Shown here: one piece after another, positions 34,100 to 44,916 of the stretch
How the letters are laid out: every line of letters begins with the position of its first letter
Position numbering within the stretch: position 1 is the first letter of the stretch
Origin: Chrysoporthe austroafricana
Lineage: Eukaryota; Ascomycota; Sordariomycetes; Diaporthales; Cryphonectriaceae
DNA: 64,000 nt
Direction of reading: 5' to 3'
NCBI GenBank assembly: GCA_001051155.2
Contig: JYIP02000015.1
Span: forward strand, 124,001 to 188,000
Position numbers and translations under genes: made by a program
The notes under the pieces: generated by a model
Database searches by the model: none
Seen by the model: the letters and a program-made list of their open reading frames with translations, nothing else
What the model was told of the DNA's origin: nothing

Positions 34100-37000
34100 T
34101 CACTCGGAATCCGAATCCACGGCAACGCTCGCTGACCTAGGCCCTCTGGCCGAAGTATTGGCCTTGGTAGACGCCTTGGCTCTGGCCTTCTCAAGAGCCT
34201 TCTTGGCTGCCTCGCCTTTGAGATGCTTGGGAATCCTTATCCGCACATCGGGGCCGGACTCATCATCACTGCCCTGGATTCTGAGAATGTCGCTCGAGAC
34301 TCCGTGGTTTGACCGGCTGCTGGCGCGACTACTGACACTGCTGGACCGCCTCTGCCTTTCGCGTATCGCACGCGGATCATCGGAAGTCTTTTTCCAAATG
34401 CGATTGCCACGTGAGCCACGGACAAGGTTTTCCTCCACCTGCTCATCAACCTGGTTGTCGCCGAGATATGGGAAGACCTGATTTGCTGTGTAGCAATTGA
34501 GGAGATGCCGTGCGTTCGTCTTGAGGCTTTCATTGTCGTAGTTCGGGCACGTGTTTCGAAGACGATACCAGGCGAGCTTGAGAGTGGGCCGGTGCCATTT
34601 CGTTCGAAAGCGGTCATTAACAAGTCCAGCCCAGCGAATATGTGCATCATCACGCGCACCGCTGTCGTGAATTGCTTCAACTAGACGGAACTTGTCTTCT
34701 TCGCTCATACCGCGGAAATCCTCACGTGCGTTGGCGAGCTCCTCGCTGACGCCGTTGATGATTCTACCCTGGCTACCAGCCCTGCTACGGGGCTGCTCGG
34801 GCTGGCCACCGCCTGCATCCCCGACCCGGCCCTTCTCGCGCATATCAGTCCACTTCCATCTGCATTGTTGACGAGATCGAGTCAGGTCCATAGCTGCGCT
34901 GATCTGCTGCCAGTCGAGTAAAGCCTCGTCAGTCATGCCGTTGACACGAGGACGAGGTCGGAAGTCGTCGTTGTTCTCGCGCATGATGCGAATCTTGTTG
35001 AGGGCCTCCTCGACGACTTCTTTGAGACGCGCCTCTTCGTCTTCGCTCCAGCGAGATTTGACCTGTTTTTCGTAGACAAGGTAGTGGTTTCGCCAATAGT
35101 CGCGAACGTCTTTCTGATCGCGGTTGATCATGCCGGCAATTTCTACCCATTTCTTGGGGTGTTTTTCAAACAGCTCGTGGACCTCCTCCTTCTGTTCCTC
35201 CGTCCATGTGCCGCGAGCGACGAAGTTGTGATACAGCCGCCGTGCCCGCTCGACAATCTGCTTTCTGGTCCGCCGCGGGATGGCGAAGTCTGCCTTATTC
35301 CAAAAGTCTTGGTTGATTGGATCAGTCTTGTTCGGCACCTCATGTATCAATTTATTTATTTCGTGCTGCGTCATGCCATTAGCGTCACGGAACTCATCCA
35401 CGACCTGCCCAAGGGCATTAAGTTCGTCCTTTTGCCAAGCGCCAGTGGCCTTGTCAACTGTCGATAAAATCCGCTTTCGCTTCGCTCTTTTATTACCTTC
35501 GTCATCACTGACACCAAGGCTACCGGCTCTCTTCCGAGACTTGGAAGGACCAGCAGCCAGGAGGCTCTCTAGCTCATCATCGGACGCACCCGTAACACGA
35601 CGTCTCTTTTTTGATTTGCGAGGTTTCGGCGCTGGACTTGATTCTCGCGAAACACCGACCTGGTTCTGCTCAGCTTCATTGCTACCACCCCTCATCCTGT
35701 CTTTGGCTTTCGATTTTTGAGAGAATGAAGACAACCTAGGCTGGCCTTCCGTCGCTTCTTCGTCACCTTCAATTTGCGACAGGGATAGTGCTAGAGAAGT
35801 TTTTCCTTGGAGCTTTCTTTTCTTTCTTCCCTTTGGCTGCGGCTGGCGTGCTGATTCCCCGGGCTCGACACTGTCACTCTGTGGGGCTGTAGAGCCTTCG
35901 GGCGCGCCTTGGTCCCCGTCTGCGGTCGCTGCTCCAGCTTGCGGGAGCGAGGGCAGCTGTTGTCCAAGAGGACGCTTCGTGGCTCTCTGTTCGGGTGCAT
36001 TCGCAGCACCTACACTCTCAACGATGGCTTCTGTTGCAGGTGCGGTATCTCTTGAAACATCTGCCAGATCTGGTCCTTCATTGTCCAATGCCATAGATGG
36101 TTTTGCCTTGCGTATCGGAGTTTTATTTCGCCGGTTGGCAGATGCCGGGGGCTCGATGTCATCGTCGACAGGCAGCATGCTATCGATAGGAAGCTCATCC
36201 TCTAGGACACCATTTTGGTCTGAGTCTACAGCCGCGACCGGCTGAGAGCTCTCTGTAGGACCTGGTAACCAATCTGCCATGAGATGTACATCCCTATTGG
36301 ACGGCACATCGTTGCTTGGAGGCCAGCTTCTGTGCATTGGTGATATGATTGGATGAGCGGCCTCATTCCGATCCCCTTCATCAACAGTATCAGTCGGTTG
36401 AGTGGCACTTTTGGCTCGCTTCCTAGGTGGACTAGCACCCTTATTTAGCGGAGGCTGTTCGAACTGCGTGTCCTCACCATCCTCTTCAGCGCCACCCCTG
36501 CTAGACCTGCTTGATCTGCTGGATTTTGAACGAGATCTGGACTTCGAGGGAGATGAGCCTCGGGAAGAGGCTGTAGCGTTGAATCCGATCCGAGCAGGAA
36601 TACTGGTGTTAGAGCCAGTCGAAGAAGGACTGCTCATCGGGGTCCTGCCAGCAGCGTCCGAGAGATTTGATCCCCTTGAGGACGGCCTGGAAGGTAGTCG
36701 AGCATTGGTAATAAGTCCGAGCTGCGGTACATTGTCAGTGCATTTTTTCCAAGCTTGTTTCGATGGGGGGCTTACACTCTGATCAGCGAGAACGCCTGAC
36801 CGCGATGCTGACGCAATGGATCGTGATCTCGACCTCGATAACCTCTCAAACCTTGCCGCGCTGGGAGAGTCCGAGTCCGAGTCAGAACCAGAGTCGGTAT
36901 CCGAACCAGGATCGGTGCGGGTTTCAGACTGCCGTTCGGTCTTGACCTGACGCGGCTGGAGATCAGGCATAGCTTCATCTACCGCCCTCTCAAGGTCGGT

Positions 37001-38023
37001 CCTCTTATCCGTGATATGCGGGGTCTGGCGCTCTCGCTTGTGAAGCCATGTAAGACCTAATGCCAGGTCGTTCTCACGCTTGGCCTCGGCCGCTGGACCC
37101 GTGGCGGCATCTGCCAAGCTGGAGGCCGCTGAGCCCGCGGGTGCAAGTCGCCGGTGGCCGTCATCACCATTTTTGGTGCCTTCCATCTTGACACGTCGAA
37201 GCACGCTTAATCCGCGTCTTGAAGCGTCGTTAGGCTGGCTCGAAGGGATATTCATGCCTCCTTCTGCGTCTTCTTCTGCGTCTTCTTCTTCTCTGTTTTG
37301 TTCTGCTCTGTCTTCTTCCGGCGCTCGCTCGTATTTCAGATTGGGAATCACCTCTTGCTCGGGTTGTTGGGCAGATGGTGGCGAACCTCGGGCGATATAG
37401 GACAAGGGGACCTCCCGAGCATTAGGGCTGAGCTCGGAACCACGATTTCTGTCCCGCTTCCGCTTCTTCTCGCCTACAGAAGGCTCCGGCACGATTCCAG
37501 GCGCAGACGGCAGTATCCCACTGCGTGGCGCACCCTGGCCACGCGCGCTGTCTTCTGCATCGTGGAGGCCGCCGTTGGCGAGACCGTGCTCGTGTTTAAC
37601 GGTCTTCTTCTTCCTTCGCCTCTTCGTCTTTTCCTTGAGGAATTGAAGCTCATCGTCCTCGTGCGCAGGCAAAGCCTGCTGGCCCTTCACCTTCGTCCTC
37701 CTGCCCTTCTTTCTTGTGCCCTCCGCCTCCTCGTCAGCTGCACAAGCGTCCTGTGACGCAGGATCACCGTCGCCGCTCTTGTTCCGTCTCTTCTTCTTCT
37801 TCTTGCTGAGCGACCTTGGCGGAGATGCAGGATCTTGTCGCTTCGTCTCGCTGTCAGACGGAAGCGGCGACATGGCAGGACCAAACGCTCGGCCGTTCCC
37901 ACTGCCGCCCTCGCTCGCGTTGTCGGATGGGGTGGGAGACATTGAGGGCCCAATGGCCCGGCGGCGGTTGCGGGCTGTGTCGTCTTGGCCTTCTGCTGCA
38001 AGCTGGCTAGACTCGATGCCCAT
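34100..38023 (-). CDS. Myb/SANT DNA-binding protein, Reb1/TTF1-like (probable Pol I termination or replication-fork barrier factor)
   Basis: A long frame of 1307 codons. A likely 54-bp intron lies at 36775-36722: GTAAGC donor, CACTGAC branch-like site, CCGCAG acceptor, phase 0; splicing would give 1289 residues. The first 850 residues are disordered and highly charged, with many Lys/Arg clusters and SP sites (e.g. SMSPTPSD repeated as AMSPLPSD). The Myb block covers about 855-1065: GAWQKDELNALGQVVDEF, then RGTWTEEQKEEVHELFEKHPKKWVEIAG, and SRWSEDEEARLKEVVEE, each with the spaced tryptophans of SANT repeats (cited in part). This arrangement matches Reb1/Nsi1 and mammalian TTF1, which bind rDNA terminators to stop RNA polymerase I and replication forks. 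A second helical part, about 1105-1210 (NDRFRTKWHRPTLKLAWYRLR), also resembles a Myb-like fold. The yeast role is inferred by family. Confidence 0.8.
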   Translation of the reverse strand: MGIESSQLAAEGQDDTARNRRRAIGPSMSPTPSDNASEGGSGNGRAFGPAMSPLPSDSETKRQDPASPPRSLSKKKKKRRNKSGDGDPASQDACAADEEAEGTRKKGRRTKVKGQQALPAHEDDELQFLKEKTKRRRKKKTVKHEHGLANGGLHDAEDSARGQGAPRSGILPSAPGIVPEPSVGEKKRKRDRNRGSELSPNAREVPLSYIARGSPPSAQQPEQEVIPNLKYERAPEEDRAEQNREEEDAEEDAEGGMNIPSSQPNDASRRGLSVLRRVKMEGTKNGDDGHRRLAPAGSAASSLADAATGPAAEAKRENDLALGLTWLHKRERQTPHITDKRTDLERAVDEAMPDLQPRQVKTERQSETRTDPGSDTDSGSDSDSDSPSAARFERLSRSRSRSIASASRSGVLADQSVSPPSKQAWKKCTDNVPQLGLITNARLPSRPSSRGSNLSDAAGRTPMSSPSSTGSNTSIPARIGFNATASSRGSSPSKSRSRSKSSRSSRSSRGGAEEDGEDTQFEQPPLNKGASPPRKRAKSATQPTDTVDEGDRNEAAHPIISPMHRSWPPSNDVPSNRDVHLMADWLPGPTESSQPVAAVDSDQNGVLEDELPIDSMLPVDDDIEPPASANRRNKTPIRKAKPSMALDNEGPDLADVSRDTAPATEAIVESVGAANAPEQRATKRPLGQQLPSLPQAGAATADGDQGAPEGSTAPQSDSVEPGESARQPQPKGRKKRKLQGKTSLALSLSQIEGDEEATEGQPRLSSFSQKSKAKDRMRGGSNEAEQNQVGVSRESSPAPKPRKSKKRRRVTGASDDELESLLAAGPSKSRKRAGSLGVSDDEGNKRAKRKRILSTVDKATGAWQKDELNALGQVVDEFRDANGMTQHEINKLIHEVPNKTDPINQDFWNKADFAIPRRTRKQIVERARRLYHNFVARGTWTEEQKEEVHELFEKHPKKWVEIAGMINRDQKDVRDYWRNHYLVYEKQVKSRWSEDEEARLKEVVEEALNKIRIMRENNDDFRPRPRVNGMTDEALLDWQQISAAMDLTRSRQQCRWKWTDMREKGRVGDAGGGQPEQPRSRAGSQGRIINGVSEELANAREDFRGMSEEDKFRLVEAIHDSGARDDAHIRWAGLVNDRFRTKWHRPTLKLAWYRLRNTCPNYDNESLKTNARHLLNCYTANQVFPYLGDNQVDEQVEENLVRGSRGNRIWKKTSDDPRAIRERQRRSSSVSSRASSRSNHGVSSDILRIQGSDDESGPDVRIRIPKHLKGEAAKKALEKARAKASTKANTSARGPRSASVAVDSDSE
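36722..36775 (-). other. Probable 54-bp in-frame intron in the Myb gene
   Basis: The segment has a GTAAGC donor, an ACTGAC branch-like site 17 bp before the end, and a GTACCGCAG acceptor. Its length is a multiple of three without stops, so an automatic predictor could retain it. Removing it joins DQS to LGLITNARL without frame change. Confidence 0.6.
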
Positions 38024-39207
38024 CGTAAATGGTGGTGCCGATGCCTGCTTGCTAGTCCATCGCCTCAGGTGCGGCTCATGTGGTTGAATTGGAAGCGGAC
38101 TGGTTTGTATGGCCGATGGTGTTGGAGGGGGTGTACGTTGTTGAGGAAGGAAGGAGGTTGGTTGAGGCTGGGATGCAGCGCAGGTCGACGCGAGGGCTCG
38201 AAATTGAAAAAGTTTCGACGTCCTTCAGGGGTTTCGAGAAGGTGCTACCCTACCCCGCAGGCCCCTAGCAGCAGCGACTCAGAAGGTGACCGGCTGGGAA
38301 GTGAGGGGGCCGCTGGGGGGTGTGCTACAGCTCTGGAAGCTCAAAACAGAAGGGCTCTATCAAAGAGAGGCTTTGGTTAGGCAAAGGAGCAGATACCTCT
38401 CCATCTCTTGCAGAGCATGCAAACAACAGCTTCTACGAGCTAGGAGACGATTCCCTGTTGCTTGCAATCGGGAACCAGGGGTGGAGTCAGCTTATCAACC
38501 CCAGATCTCGGCAGCAGCCGGGGGGTGGCTTACTTAAGCTCCAGCTCCCCTGTCGACCACAGCTAGCCAATCCACAGGATTGGCTTAGCAAACATGCTGA
38601 CTGATGGTTTGTGGACGGACTCTCCATCAGCCATCTCAAGAATCAGCACTGGGGGTTCAGACCGTCCATCCCGATCTCGAGACGCCTTTTCTTGTCTGAC
38701 CATACCCAGGGTACCATATGAGCTGCTAGAGCAACAAGCAGGCTACCAATCTCGGCCAATGTCAGGCCCGCAGCAGCAGAGAGCCGGGAAGGACGGGTAA
38801 AAGGGGGGGGGTATGAATTGCGGACGGTGTTCCAGCGCCCGCGAGGTATGAGGCCGAAAGTCTTGACAGACCGGCTCTAGATGAACTAGCGACCAGCGGT
38901 AGGTTTCAAGAGACGCCCGGGCTAGCCATCCATAATAAGTCTCAGCTAGGGCCTTCCGGAATACTTCACAGGATGGTGGACTTCCGTTCTGCAGTTCTCC
39001 AGCGCACTGCAAACCTTGCAAAACCGGCCAGCCACTCGTTATACATACAGATAAAGTGAATGCTGCTTCTCTTTCTCAGTCGGCCCTCGACCGCCCACAC
39101 TCGACACGGAAAGACGAGCTGTACACTGTGTAGGGCAGCACCTTCGGAACGCTTACTGCTACGAGCTCATCCAAGTCCTCTTCGCCCCTTAGACATAACT
39201 CTTTGCG
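38024..39207. other. Intergenic region at the border to the accessory segment
   Basis: Promoter and leader of the Myb gene lie at the left. No gene is supported in the rest. Sequence becomes less GC-rich from about 38400 on. Confidence 0.45.
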
Positions 39208-40238
39208 CTATATTGATACGTCGTTTGTACAACACTTCAGTTCTCTGAGGACCACCCTTCGGGACGGGACGGAGTAATCCCGAGTTACGGTGACCACGGC
39301 CGAGGACGAGCTGTTGCTCTTGGAATCGGTCCGGCGAATATAGCTCTTGCGGCTGGAGTCGAGGCCCACGGAATGCGGCTCCGTCGTGTTCGACTTGTTT
39401 GTCGCCTTGGAATGTGTGTGGTCCTGGGACATTTTGAACAGGGTGCGGAGCATGGGTAGCGACCCGGCGATGAGGACTCGACGGTCGTCCAGAGGATGGT
39501 GTCGCCCATTCCCACTGTGTGAAAGAGCAGTTCGCACGGTCATTCTAGCTCTGCCGCCCACGTCGCATCGTACAGCGTAAGTGTTCTTGCCCATATGGTT
39601 AGACGTCGCGAAATACGCCGTTACATAGGGCAGTCGAGACAGCCGATACGCTGAATAGAATCCAGAAGATCAGCCAGTGTCGTTTGTTCACTGCGATTCG
39701 CAGAAGTGCTATGCAGATGCTACATTTGATGAGAACGAAACGACTGTAGGAAAAGCATTGCCAGAGGAAGACACTATGTTTTGGCGTAGGCGTTAGATGC
39801 TGACCGTCTAAACTTTTCTCGGAGATACTAGATGTTGAAAGTAAATACCTTCAGGTCTTCCATATATAGTTCTGCCAGGAATCGTATCGTCTAAAGAACC
39901 TGGTCCAATATGAGCACCAGATATTATAATGGCGTTGTGAACTATATTTATGACCTTGCATTCGTTTGTTATTAGCGACTAAGCCCAGACGCCAAAAAAC
40001 CCCGGGTATTCCTGGAAGATATGCGGCAGGAAGTACTTCCACATACCCATCCGACGCACATGAGGGCATCCTCTATTGCAAATATCTTCAATCTTGCTCG
40101 CGCCAACACTCTAAGAGCAAGAACAATCGTCGATAGTGTCGAGACTGCCAACGCAACTCCATAGTTATTTGCCGCTAGACCGGTTGCGCCATCTTCGCAG
40201 GCGACCTTCAGTAAAACGAGATCAGGTAGTAGGCTCAA
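39208..40238 (-). pseudogene. Remnant of a rhodopsin-domain (PTH11-type) integral membrane protein
   Basis: The N-terminal piece near 40238-40040 reads NNYGVALAVSTLSTIVLALRVLARARLKIFAIEDALMCVGW (cited for its character: first helix, then the basic loop and DDALM-like motif of fungal rhodopsin-domain proteins). Near 39520-39430 a later piece reads GMGDTILWTTVE in one frame and LIAGSLPMLRTLFK in the next, which together form the last helix and its border; a one-base shift separates them. A Ser-rich tail with SVGLDSSRKSY follows. The middle of the protein (about 39600-39960) is not readable as a continuous frame. The gene seems to have lost function by several indels. Confidence 0.55.
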
Positions 40239-41664
40239 GGCAGTGGCGGACGGACTTCCTCGCCAGAGAAAAGAAAATCATAAAACGAAGGACCAAGACA
40301 GCCAGACGCGAAGAGCCCTAAGAACCAAAAAAAAAAAAGAAAAAAAAAATTCAAGGTCATACTGGCTCCTATCTGCCGAAGCGCTGTCGAGAATACAGCC
40401 TCGGTCCAGGTTTTTTGCCTGCCAAATTACGGTCATAACCGAACAACTGGGTACGTACAACATGAGTCAGCACAAAAAGCCCTTGACACTGCCCCAAAGA
40501 GGATTCAAATCCTAGTCCAGGCCAAGACCAAATCAGACTCACTCAGCTCCATCGAGTATTCCTTAGCCGGGGGACCAGTAACGAATTCGGGGTAAAAAGC
40601 CTCAAATTAGTACACGCAAGAGCCAGGACCCTTCGAAGCGATCCGATACCGTATACCTAGTACATATCTCGGTAACGATGGATTCGTACGAGAATCATCC
40701 CATATCTTGCTGGGTCTCGTTGAGGGTACCCTCGCTCCGGTACCGGCTTTTTCAGAGACCTAAAGCATATCACCCCTAGAAGTACCTGATATTCAACCGA
40801 ATCATTCTGACTAATTCGCCTTCGTCCATCAGAAGAGCGTCGCCATAGGCTGCTATGAACAATCTTATGCCTTCCAGGATCATGCCATCGCGCGACTCTG
40901 CTTCAAGTCTATGTTGAGACGCACTCCCCGTCGCGAAGGGGATTTGCGGGTTCGAGGGTTCGAGAGGTTCGAGAACCCTACTGGGGTGTTCTGTCATTTT
41001 GTGCTTGGATCCACAGACGTTCACACAACGGGGCCAGGGATGTGTTAGACACGGCCGTCCCGGTGTTATCAGGTGATAGACTGACATTCTGCAGGCGATA
41101 CGTCGAATGACATGGGTATAGGACGTAGGATTGCTGCCTCCCGAGACTTTTCAGGGGCTCGTCAATCCCAATTTCCTCAAATCGTTTTGTTCTGGAACGA
41201 ATTTTCATACCGCATCCTTGCGGTCCCTCATTTACAAGGCTGCGCGGCGCAGTCCTGGAGGATACTGATCCTGGTTGGCACAAGGAGCGCGTACTCAACT
41301 CTGCTAAACGCGTGAAGACCCTGAGCAGTTTCCAACGTTCGGCTACGTAGCATCGTGGCGTATCCACCTGGCACTAAACTTTATTCGACGTCCCCACCTC
41401 TAATCCAAGCGAGCCGGCTCGAAATGCAGGCCCGGCGTTGGCATGCAGATCCGGTACAGGAAGATGCCACCCTCCAAGGTTGCTGAAACACAGCTCGTGA
41501 ACGATTTTCATTGCAGTAGACGACCGAGAATGCAGTAAGGCCGGTTCCTAAGGGCAGCCTCAAGGAACAAATGTGGAAAAATCAGTCCATCGAATTGCGT
41601 AAGTAGGGATCTAGGGATATACATGTAACATGAGCCCTGTCACCGGTGCAACATAGGCAGGTGC
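40239..41664. other. Intergenic region with homopolymers and a GGTTCGAG repeat
   Basis: No gene supported. An A-rich patch lies at 40328-40350 and a GGTTCGAG triplication with an inverted end at about 40947-40978. Two overlapping minus-strand frames of 100-130 codons show no known domain. Confidence 0.4.
40947..40978. repeat. Direct and inverted GGTTCGAG repeats
   Basis: The element GGTTCGAG occurs three times in about 30 bp and the last copy is followed by AACCC, so GGGTTC and GAACCC can pair as a hairpin. It looks like the tRNA B-box core but has no tRNA around it. Confidence 0.5.
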
Positions 41665-42848
41665 TCAAGCTAGGCGCATACCCTTTGTCTTCAGTTGTTC
41701 CCAGAACTTTTCCTCCTCGACTAAGATGTTCCTACCGTTAAAATCGCCCTCCATATCGATAGGCGGCAGGAGAGCTTGGTACGGGACAGTCCGGACGCGG
41801 ACGTCAGATTTCCCGCTCCCGTGTTCCGCAAACTGCATACCCTCGACGATCTGCCCATTCCCATACTGCTCCTCGGTTACGAGGCGAAGCATGATCTCTC
41901 CGCGCTCGGTAGCTGTCATGTTCATGTCCCGTTCTCTCACCTTGCCCACACAGTAATCTGCCACAACGGCGGGGGTGAATGTTGTAGCAGGGCACATACA
42001 CGCCACCCGGATACCGAGGCGAGCTTTCATCTGCGCTAGGGACAGGGTGAAAGAGGTCGATCCACCCTTGGATGTGTTGTACAACGGCGTACCGATGGTG
42101 GGGAGATAAGCGCTCATAGAGGCTACGAAGAGGAGATTGCCGGCGATCTTGTTCGACAACCAATAGTCGAGAGCGATCTGTGCAAAACGAATGGGGCCCG
42201 TCAGGTTGACCGCCAGTATGTGGTAGATCTGACTGTTAGGATCATCCCGCACCAGTGGCGAGATTCCGGGGGCGTGCCAGGAAGCGGAACTTGGAGGCTC
42301 CCTACACAGTTTAGATTCTCCGCTTGATAGCAGTCCCACCTCGGAGTGGTGGAGGATTTCGACGGCCAGCTGTCGGGAGGGCGCCCAGAGGACGGACTTC
42401 ACCTCGACGACGCATGTTGGGCAGGATAGCCCAGTATCTGGCATTGGTTGCGCGAGTAAATAGAAAGGTCATGACATACCAAATGCCGGCACCGGGACAA
42501 AGTAGATCGACCCTAGGAAAGGTCTTCAAGGCAAATTGCCAAGTCTGTGAGATAGAGCTCCAGTTGGATTGATCGCACACATGGTACAAGGCAGAAGGGC
42601 CTTCGGGAGCTGGGTGTGGAACTTGGCGAGGAGGGCCTTCGCTTCGTCTCGCAAGGCAATGTCCGCAATGATGACAGAGCATCCAGAAAGGAGAAGCTGT
42701 TCAGCAAAAGCGAGATTGATCCCTGATTCAATGAAATGAGCGCTCGGTTAGGATGAGCCTTGCAAGCGAGGGAACCAAGTGCGGCATCAGACTTACCACT
42801 GCCAGCACCAGTCACAACCGCAAACTTCCCGGCAGCGTCGAAGGACAT
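41665..42848 (-). pseudogene. Short-chain dehydrogenase/reductase, frameshifted
   Basis: Exon 1 (42848-42797) gives MSFDAAGKFAVVTGAGSG with the Rossmann glycine motif. After a 74-bp intron the frame continues with INLAFAEQLLLSGCSVIIADI up to AKFHTQ (each cited in part). At about 42610 one base is missing: the protein resumes in the next frame as APEGPSALYHVCDQSNWSS to CPGAGIW. A second intron of roughly 180 bp follows (GTATGT near 42482 to TAG near 42302). The last exon carries VNLTGPIRFAQIALDYW, the catalytic YNTSK, CPATTFTPAV, and ends at 41665. It belongs to the fungal 15-hydroxyprostaglandin-dehydrogenase-like SDRs. Apart from the single-base shift all parts are present, so the gene may be recently inactivated, or the base may be a sequencing error. 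Confidence 0.72.
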
Positions 42849-43854
42849 ATTCAGGGGTTAGAATAATAATTTCACGAGTAATACGGAATGTGAACACACA
42901 TTGTCTGGAACACAAAGTGTTGAGAATACGAAACGTCAAGAACACAATATGCCAAGAATATCAAGAACAAAGAACGACATATCGAGAACACGAAATGCCA
43001 AGAAAATGATTCGGCTGGGGGAGAAATATGATAAAATCGAGGGTTCAACACATGAAATATCACTTTCAGTTGCAAAAAGCGGTAAGAACCCCTAACCCCC
43101 ACCCACCCCCCCGCTTGTGACGTGTAGTTCGGATCTCTCCGTCACCGCTTGACTACCTGAGCTGCCATGTCAATGATGGGGAAAAATACTGCCAATCAGT
43201 GCGCACTGTTTAACACAAAATATTTACAATACAATCAAATGGTATTTTTTGTATCGGTTAGCGATAACCTAGGTTGATAAGGGGAAAGACTACATCATGT
43301 ATAGCCGAATAGAGTGAAGAGTCACGTCCTCAAATCAGGGTGTCTACTCTAAGCGAGCCCATTTTAGTGTTTTGGAAAATGGAGTGTGGCAACTAGCATG
43401 GTCCTTGGTGTTAGGAACAGGCAACGTCTTGCCTCTGGATGCTTGATTCCCTGTTACTCGCGGTAGGGATTTGCAGCCATTCGGTGCTCTCGGCAGAGAC
43501 CCTGAAAACTCCACAATCCCATGTGAGAGAGCTTAACTATACCAAGTAGGCGAGAGCCTAAGTAAGATACAGAGGATTTGCATCCTCTCGCTGACTCTAG
43601 GGGCTTCTCATTTCCGCAGTCTATCAAATGATCATCGCCAATGCCGGAAGCGAGTGCGGCGTGTACGGGACCATGGTGGAGGAACTGTTTCGTAGTTCAA
43701 AAGAGACCTCTTAACCCAGGGCCCGATTGTAGACAAAAAGCCAGCTTCCGCATGCCGTTGTGTCTTTTCTTTCCAGGCTGAGCATAACATCAGCAGCATC
43801 ATTTTGTGAAGCTTGTCCTCACTCGGTCTGAATCTTCTTCTAGCATATGACACA
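42849..43854. other. AT-rich intergenic region with an imperfect AAGAACAC-type repeat
   Basis: At 42890-43010 short variants of CGAGAACACGAAATGCCAAG recur several times, a degenerate minisatellite. A C-rich run CCTAACCCCCACCCACCCCCCC is at 43093-43115. No gene is supported. Confidence 0.45.
42890..43010. repeat. Degenerate minisatellite
   Basis: Related words such as GAACACAA, GAGAATACGAAA, AAGAACACAATATGCCAAGA and GAGAACACGAAATGCCAAGA follow each other with a spacing of roughly 20 bp. The units differ too much to define an exact consensus by eye. It lies just upstream of the SDR start. Confidence 0.5.
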
Positions 43855-44916
43855 ATGGCTCGGAAATCCAATACCCTGTTCAACGACAAAAAGGCCGGGT
43901 CCGTGAAGACTTGCGGCCATGATACACAGACGAACGTCGGGGTACGTTAGGCCGACCAAGGATTCCTTCCACTGGCTGATGCCTCTTCGGATGTGCTGAC
44001 CATTTGACAGCTGCTCCGGCGACTCTGGAACGCTTTGAGCCTAGCCCACCTCATCACCGAGAGCAACATCAAAGCCTACGTCCAGCCAGTCGTCCTCTTC
44101 GCAATGCTGAGCGTTGCTGCTGGCGGGGTGACCACCTGCAACAACTCGGACACAAGCCTTGTATACTTGGTCAGGGCATTCCCCCCTGTCACCCTATACG
44201 TATGGCTCTACGTGTTCCACTTCGACCTCAGCAACCAGAAAGCACCGGAGTCCATCGAGGAGGACCGCATGAACAAGCCGTGGCGCGCTATACCCTCTGG
44301 CCGACTGACGGTTGAGGACGCAGAGCGGTGGTACCTGTTTGCAACTGCTCTGCTTGTCGTCGCCACAGGTCTCTGGTTAGGCGGCTTCCCCGAAGCGTTG
44401 GCATTCATGGCTGAGACATGGGTATATGACTCGGCTGCCGGGGCAAGTTCCTGGTGGGCCAAGAACATCATCAACGCCCTGTTCTACTCGACGGGTCAGC
44501 TCGGCGCAACGCGTGTGGCGGCTCAGTTCGGCTTGGGATGCGAGATAACCCGGGCCGGGCTCGAGTGGTGTGGCATGCTTTGTCTGATGACCTTGACGAC
44601 GGTACAGATTCAGGATCTTAGAGACCAGGAGGGAGATGGTGCGCGCGGAAGGAAGACGATGCCGTTAGTGGTCGGCGATGGGCCCTGTCGCTGGATTACG
44701 GCTCTTTTCATCTTGTTCTGGTCGATTGCATGCCCTCTCTACTGGGCAGGGACCCGCCTTAGCGCCGCCTATGTGCTACCGATCCTAGTGGGGGGTGCCA
44801 TAGCGAGACGGGTTCTGAGGCTTCGGAATGTGGCGGATGATCGGAAGAGCTTCCACTATCACACCCTGATCTGGCTGCCAGCCCTGTACTCAATTCCACT
44901 GCTGAGCAGATTTTAG
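43855..44916 (+). CDS. UbiA-family membrane prenyltransferase or terpene cyclase
   Basis: Two exons (43855-43941, 44011-44916) with a 69-bp intron, 330 residues. The two aspartate-rich loops of the UbiA superfamily are present: FDLSNQKAPESIEEDRMNKPWR (first loop, Asn104 to Asp114, cited in part) followed by AIPSGRLT, and QDLRDQEGD (Asp231, Asp234, Asp238) followed by RKTMPLV. About eight hydrophobic helices surround them. These loops bind Mg2+ and a prenyl diphosphate, so the active site looks intact. Fungal relatives of this size either transfer prenyl groups to aromatic or other acceptors or act as membrane terpene cyclases, such as the bergamotene synthase of fumagillin biosynthesis. A frameshifted SDR lies upstream, but no polyketide synthase or P450 is in the window. 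It may be a leftover of a natural-product locus; the product is unknown. Confidence 0.8.

Noticed and set aside
43093..43115. CCTAACCCCCACCC as telomeric sequence
   Set aside because: Only one CCCTAA unit is present; no repeat array.
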